From Pedobacter sp. ASV12 (GTDB lineage: Bacteria > Bacteroidota > Bacteroidia > Sphingobacteriales > Sphingobacteriaceae): a stretch of DNA of 53,130 nucleotides. Position 1 is the first letter of the stretch; each line of letters starts with the position of its first letter. The notes beneath the pieces are model-generated. The model ran no database searches. It saw nothing but the letters and a program-made list of their open reading frames with translations, and was not told the DNA's origin. Shown piece after piece: positions 51,288-53,130 of the stretch. The position numbers and the translations under genes are program-made. Location of the stretch: NCBI RefSeq assembly GCF_016429155.1, contig NZ_JAELUC010000024.1, positions 1-53,130 of the forward strand, given 5' to 3'.

Positions 51288-52373
51288 ATGAAACTGAAAT
51301 TAACCTTGCTATTCGCCTGTATGGCACTGGGCGTATTTGCCCAAACTACCAAAACAAAAAACATTGTCTTCATTTCTGTTGATGGCTATCGCTGGCAGGA
51401 ATTGTTCAACGGTGCAGATTCTTCGCTCATGAAGCTCAAAAAGTATCGTCAACAAGATTCAAGCGCTGTTTTCAAAAAATATTGGGCCAATACTGCTGCC
51501 GAAAGAAGAAATTTACTGATGCCGTTTTTTTGGGGCACCTTAGCCAAACAAGGTCAACTTTATGGCAACCGCGCCTTGGGCAACAAGGTAAACGTGAGGA
51601 ATCCTTATTGGTTCAGCTATCCAGGTCGCAGCGAAACCATAACCGGTTATGCCGATCCGAAAGTAAACAGCAACAGCTATCCGAATAATCCTAATGAGAA
51701 CATTTTGGAGTTTGTAAACCAGCAAAAAGGCTACCAAGGCAAAGTGGTTACTTTTGCTGGCTGGGCACCGGTGGCCCAGATCGTTAACCGCGACCGGAAC
51801 AAGATGCCCTTGATCAATCCCTACGAAAAAGTAAGCGGAACCAAACTTACCGAAGCCCAACAGCTAGCCAACGAACTACAGGATTACCTGCCAGCCTATT
51901 TTGGCAAGGAAGTACGTTGGGACGCCAATACCTATGCCATTGCCAAAACTTATATTGCCGCCAACCACCCGAAAATGGTGTATATCGATTTTGCAGACCC
52001 AGACGATTTTGGACACGCCGGGCAATACGATTTTTACCTCGATTGCGCCAGTTACATTGATGCCATGATTGGCAATTTATGGAAAGCCATGCAGGCCGAT
52101 CCTTTCTACAGAGACAATACCACCTTTGTAATCTGCCCAGACCATGGCCGTGGCACCAATGGCAAGTGGGTATCACATGGCACCTCGGCACCTGGCTCTA
52201 ACGAAACCTGGCTTGCCGTAATTGGTCCAGATACACCAGCTGGCGGAGAAATGAAAAGCGATGGACAAATTTACCAAGATCAAATTGCGCAAACCATGGC
52301 CAAATTGCTAGGTCTTACGTTTACCGCCAACCACACTATCGGGCAGTTTATCCCTACCGTGTTTAAGCAATAA
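51288..52373 (+). CDS. Alkaline-phosphatase-superfamily exported protein
   Basis: 361 residues with a signal peptide (cleavage near VFA-Q, about 19). Metal-binding features of the nucleotide pyrophosphatase/sulfatase/phosphatase fold: D32 in ISVDGYRWQE, a Ser/Thr nucleophile candidate at S115-T117 (YPGRSETITG), DFADPDDFGHAG, and CPDHGRGTNGKWVSHG. It probably hydrolyses phosphate esters or diesters in the periplasm; the substrate is unknown. It stands alone on the plus strand. Confidence 0.9.
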   Translation: MKLKLTLLFACMALGVFAQTTKTKNIVFISVDGYRWQELFNGADSSLMKLKKYRQQDSSAVFKKYWANTAAERRNLLMPFFWGTLAKQGQLYGNRALGNKVNVRNPYWFSYPGRSETITGYADPKVNSNSYPNNPNENILEFVNQQKGYQGKVVTFAGWAPVAQIVNRDRNKMPLINPYEKVSGTKLTEAQQLANELQDYLPAYFGKEVRWDANTYAIAKTYIAANHPKMVYIDFADPDDFGHAGQYDFYLDCASYIDAMIGNLWKAMQADPFYRDNTTFVICPDHGRGTNGKWVSHGTSAPGSNETWLAVIGPDTPAGGEMKSDGQIYQDQIAQTMAKLLGLTFTANHTIGQFIPTVFKQ

Positions 52374-52452
52374 GCCAGGGCTCCGTCTTTGCGATATGTT
52401 TACTAAATTTAGTGACTTCGCAGGTGCGCGGTGGCTGATCATATTGCTTACG

Positions 52453-52809
52453 CTAAGTTTGCCTGCACGATTGATAAAAAGCATTGTAGGCTTCTTCCAG
52501 GACAGCAGAATCCTGCTGTCCTGTATAATCTATGAGGTAAACATTGGCTTTAGGCTTAAAATCTGCCAAAACTCGAGGAGCACCACTGCCAAAACCACCT
52601 GAATGTTAAACTCTTTTCAGTACTCTTCGGCAAAGAAAGTGCATCATTGGGCCATCGTTAAAGCTGAAGTGGTTCATCACCAACAAGGTGGCCACTTCGG
52701 TTTTGATAGGCGCATCCAGAAAAATGATTTTCGAAAACTTAGACAGCAAGCACTTTTCTACCACCAGCATCAGCTCATGAACCAATCGGATGGGTTTATC
52801 ATTAATCAT
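52453..52809 (-). pseudogene. Broken PlsC-like acyltransferase (internal deletion plus nonsense codon)
   Basis: Residues 1-67 contain the acyltransferase motif NHFSFND (H-x4-D) near VATLLVMNHFSFNDGPMMHFL. A TAA (52606-52608) follows. The same frame then continues with a typical family C terminus (FKPKANVYLIDYTG, LEEAYNAFYQSCRQ) to TAG at 52453. The whole is 118 codons, whereas the family runs to about 200, so about 90 central residues, including the second and third acyltransferase motifs, are missing. The start overlaps the end of the hydrolase gene by 8 bases. It could be a real decayed gene or an assembly fault close to the contig end. Confidence 0.6.
52498..52523. repeat. Perfect 11-bp inverted repeat inside the acyltransferase remnant
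   Basis: CAGGACAGCAG (52498-52508) and CTGCTGTCCTG (52513-52523) around a 4-base loop. It is in the coding frame of the remnant's C terminus (GQQDSAVL), so it may be chance or part of the rearrangement. A 12-bp palindrome ACTAAATTTAGT also lies at 52402-52413. Confidence 0.6.
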
Positions 52810-53028
52810 TAAGCTGTTTAGCCAAATACTTGTTCATTTCTGCGTTTACCAATTCATGTCCGTCATCAAAAACATGAATGTTCGGAACAGCAAGCAAAGT
52901 ACTGAACCGTTCGCCAATTTTGCTCGGGAAAAGCTTGTCTTTTTTGCCAAAATAAAAATGGCAATCGATGTTGTGCGTATTGATTGCTTGGGCAATGCGT
53001 TTGCGACTAAACTTGAGCTGTGCGTAAT
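52802..53028 (-). CDS. Alpha/beta hydrolase, C-terminal part (cut by the contig end)
   Basis: The frame from 53028 to the TAA at 52802-52804 gives 75 residues: KFSRKRIAQAIN, HFYFGKKDKLFPSKIG, HVFDDGHELVNAEM. GKKD holds the acid and DDGHELV the histidine of an alpha/beta-hydrolase triad; the nucleophile half is lost beyond the adapter junction. It overlaps the start of the acyltransferase remnant, so the two were probably one operon. A different frame across 52846-53043 that begins MYKRQ is an adapter artefact. Confidence 0.75.
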
Positions 53029-53130
53029 CTGTCTCTTATACACATCTCCGAGCCCACGAGACAGTACTCATGATCTCGTATGCCGTCTTATGCTTGAAAA
53101 GACTGGGGGGGGGGGGGGGGGGGGGGGGGG
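53029..53130. other. Illumina Nextera adapter, index, P7 and poly-G (not genomic)
   Basis: 53029-53047 is the Tn5 mosaic-end CTGTCTCTTATACACATCT, followed by the Nextera read-2 adapter to 53062, a 10-base i7 index (53063-53072, AGTACTCATG), the P7 flow-cell sequence 53073-53096 with one mismatch, then AAAA, GACT and poly-G from 53105 to the end. Poly-G is the dark-cycle signal of two-colour chemistry. Genomic sequence stops at 53028. Confidence 0.98.

Noticed and set aside
52846..53043. Minus-strand open frame starting MYKRQ
   Set aside because: The first codons are the translated Nextera mosaic end; the genuine frame here is the alpha/beta hydrolase end at 52802-53028.

Overview
The window is a chromosomal contig segment from a member of the Bacteroidota, most likely a Pedobacter-like member of the Sphingobacteriaceae. 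The evidence is: a TonB-dependent receptor; several family types concentrated in this phylum (DUF4293, DUF5690, a GG-leader peptide with an LSRNEMKNIVGG-type leader, a membrane-anchored BatA/VWA-like protein); promoters of the phylum's TTG-N20-TAnnTTTG form; and few Shine-Dalgarno sequences. No tRNA, rRNA, CRISPR array, prophage or insertion sequence was recognised. The right end is not genomic: from 53029 it is Nextera/Illumina adapter followed by poly-G.

Layout. 0-10 kb is accessory in character: a truncated gene, an orphan NarL-type response regulator, a TonB-dependent receptor, ssb, small lipoproteins, a DinB-like protein, a GH30 glycosidase, a DUF2185 protein, and two decayed genes (a methyltransferase head and an outer-membrane barrel tail). 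10-20 kb is mostly housekeeping: RluA-type pseudouridine synthase and panB, carA, an ABC-2 exporter pair, an NADPH-dependent FMN reductase, eno, a GH89 alpha-N-acetylglucosaminidase and an FtsB/DivIC protein. 20-30 kb holds a VWA-like membrane protein coupled to a TRIC-type channel, an L,D-transpeptidase, a phosphonatase-like HAD hydrolase with a DUF5690 transporter, fabG, and the agmatine-to-putrescine genes aguB and aguA with a four-helix-bundle gene between them. 30-42 kb is almost entirely on the minus strand: a flotillin-like SPFH protein, a TlpA-like thioredoxin, a CWC protein, nrdB-nrdA behind a long structured leader, an RlpA-like protein, msrB, sucD and dctA. 42-53 kb holds a cysteine-rich GG-leader peptide facing an ABC exporter, truA, a four-gene plus-strand run (DUF4293, VOC, EreA/ChaN-like, esterase), a DEAD-box helicase, a small secreted protein, an alkaline-phosphatase-superfamily protein, a broken acyltransferase and a truncated alpha/beta hydrolase.

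Functional links visible from the sequence: aguA and aguB together convert agmatine to putrescine. nrdB and nrdA form a class Ia ribonucleotide reductase. The HAD/DUF5690 pair looks like a small phosphonate-type module. dctA (C4-dicarboxylate uptake) lies next to sucD (TCA cycle), but sucD has its own clear promoter. GH30 and GH89 are isolated exported glycosidases without SusCD partners.

Most promising leads: the GG-leader Cys-rich peptide at 42573-42803; the nrdB leader fold at 37603-37640; the phosphonatase-like pair at 24261-26263; iterated TATCCG half-sites upstream of ssb; and three degraded genes. No complete, clearly new multi-gene system was found.
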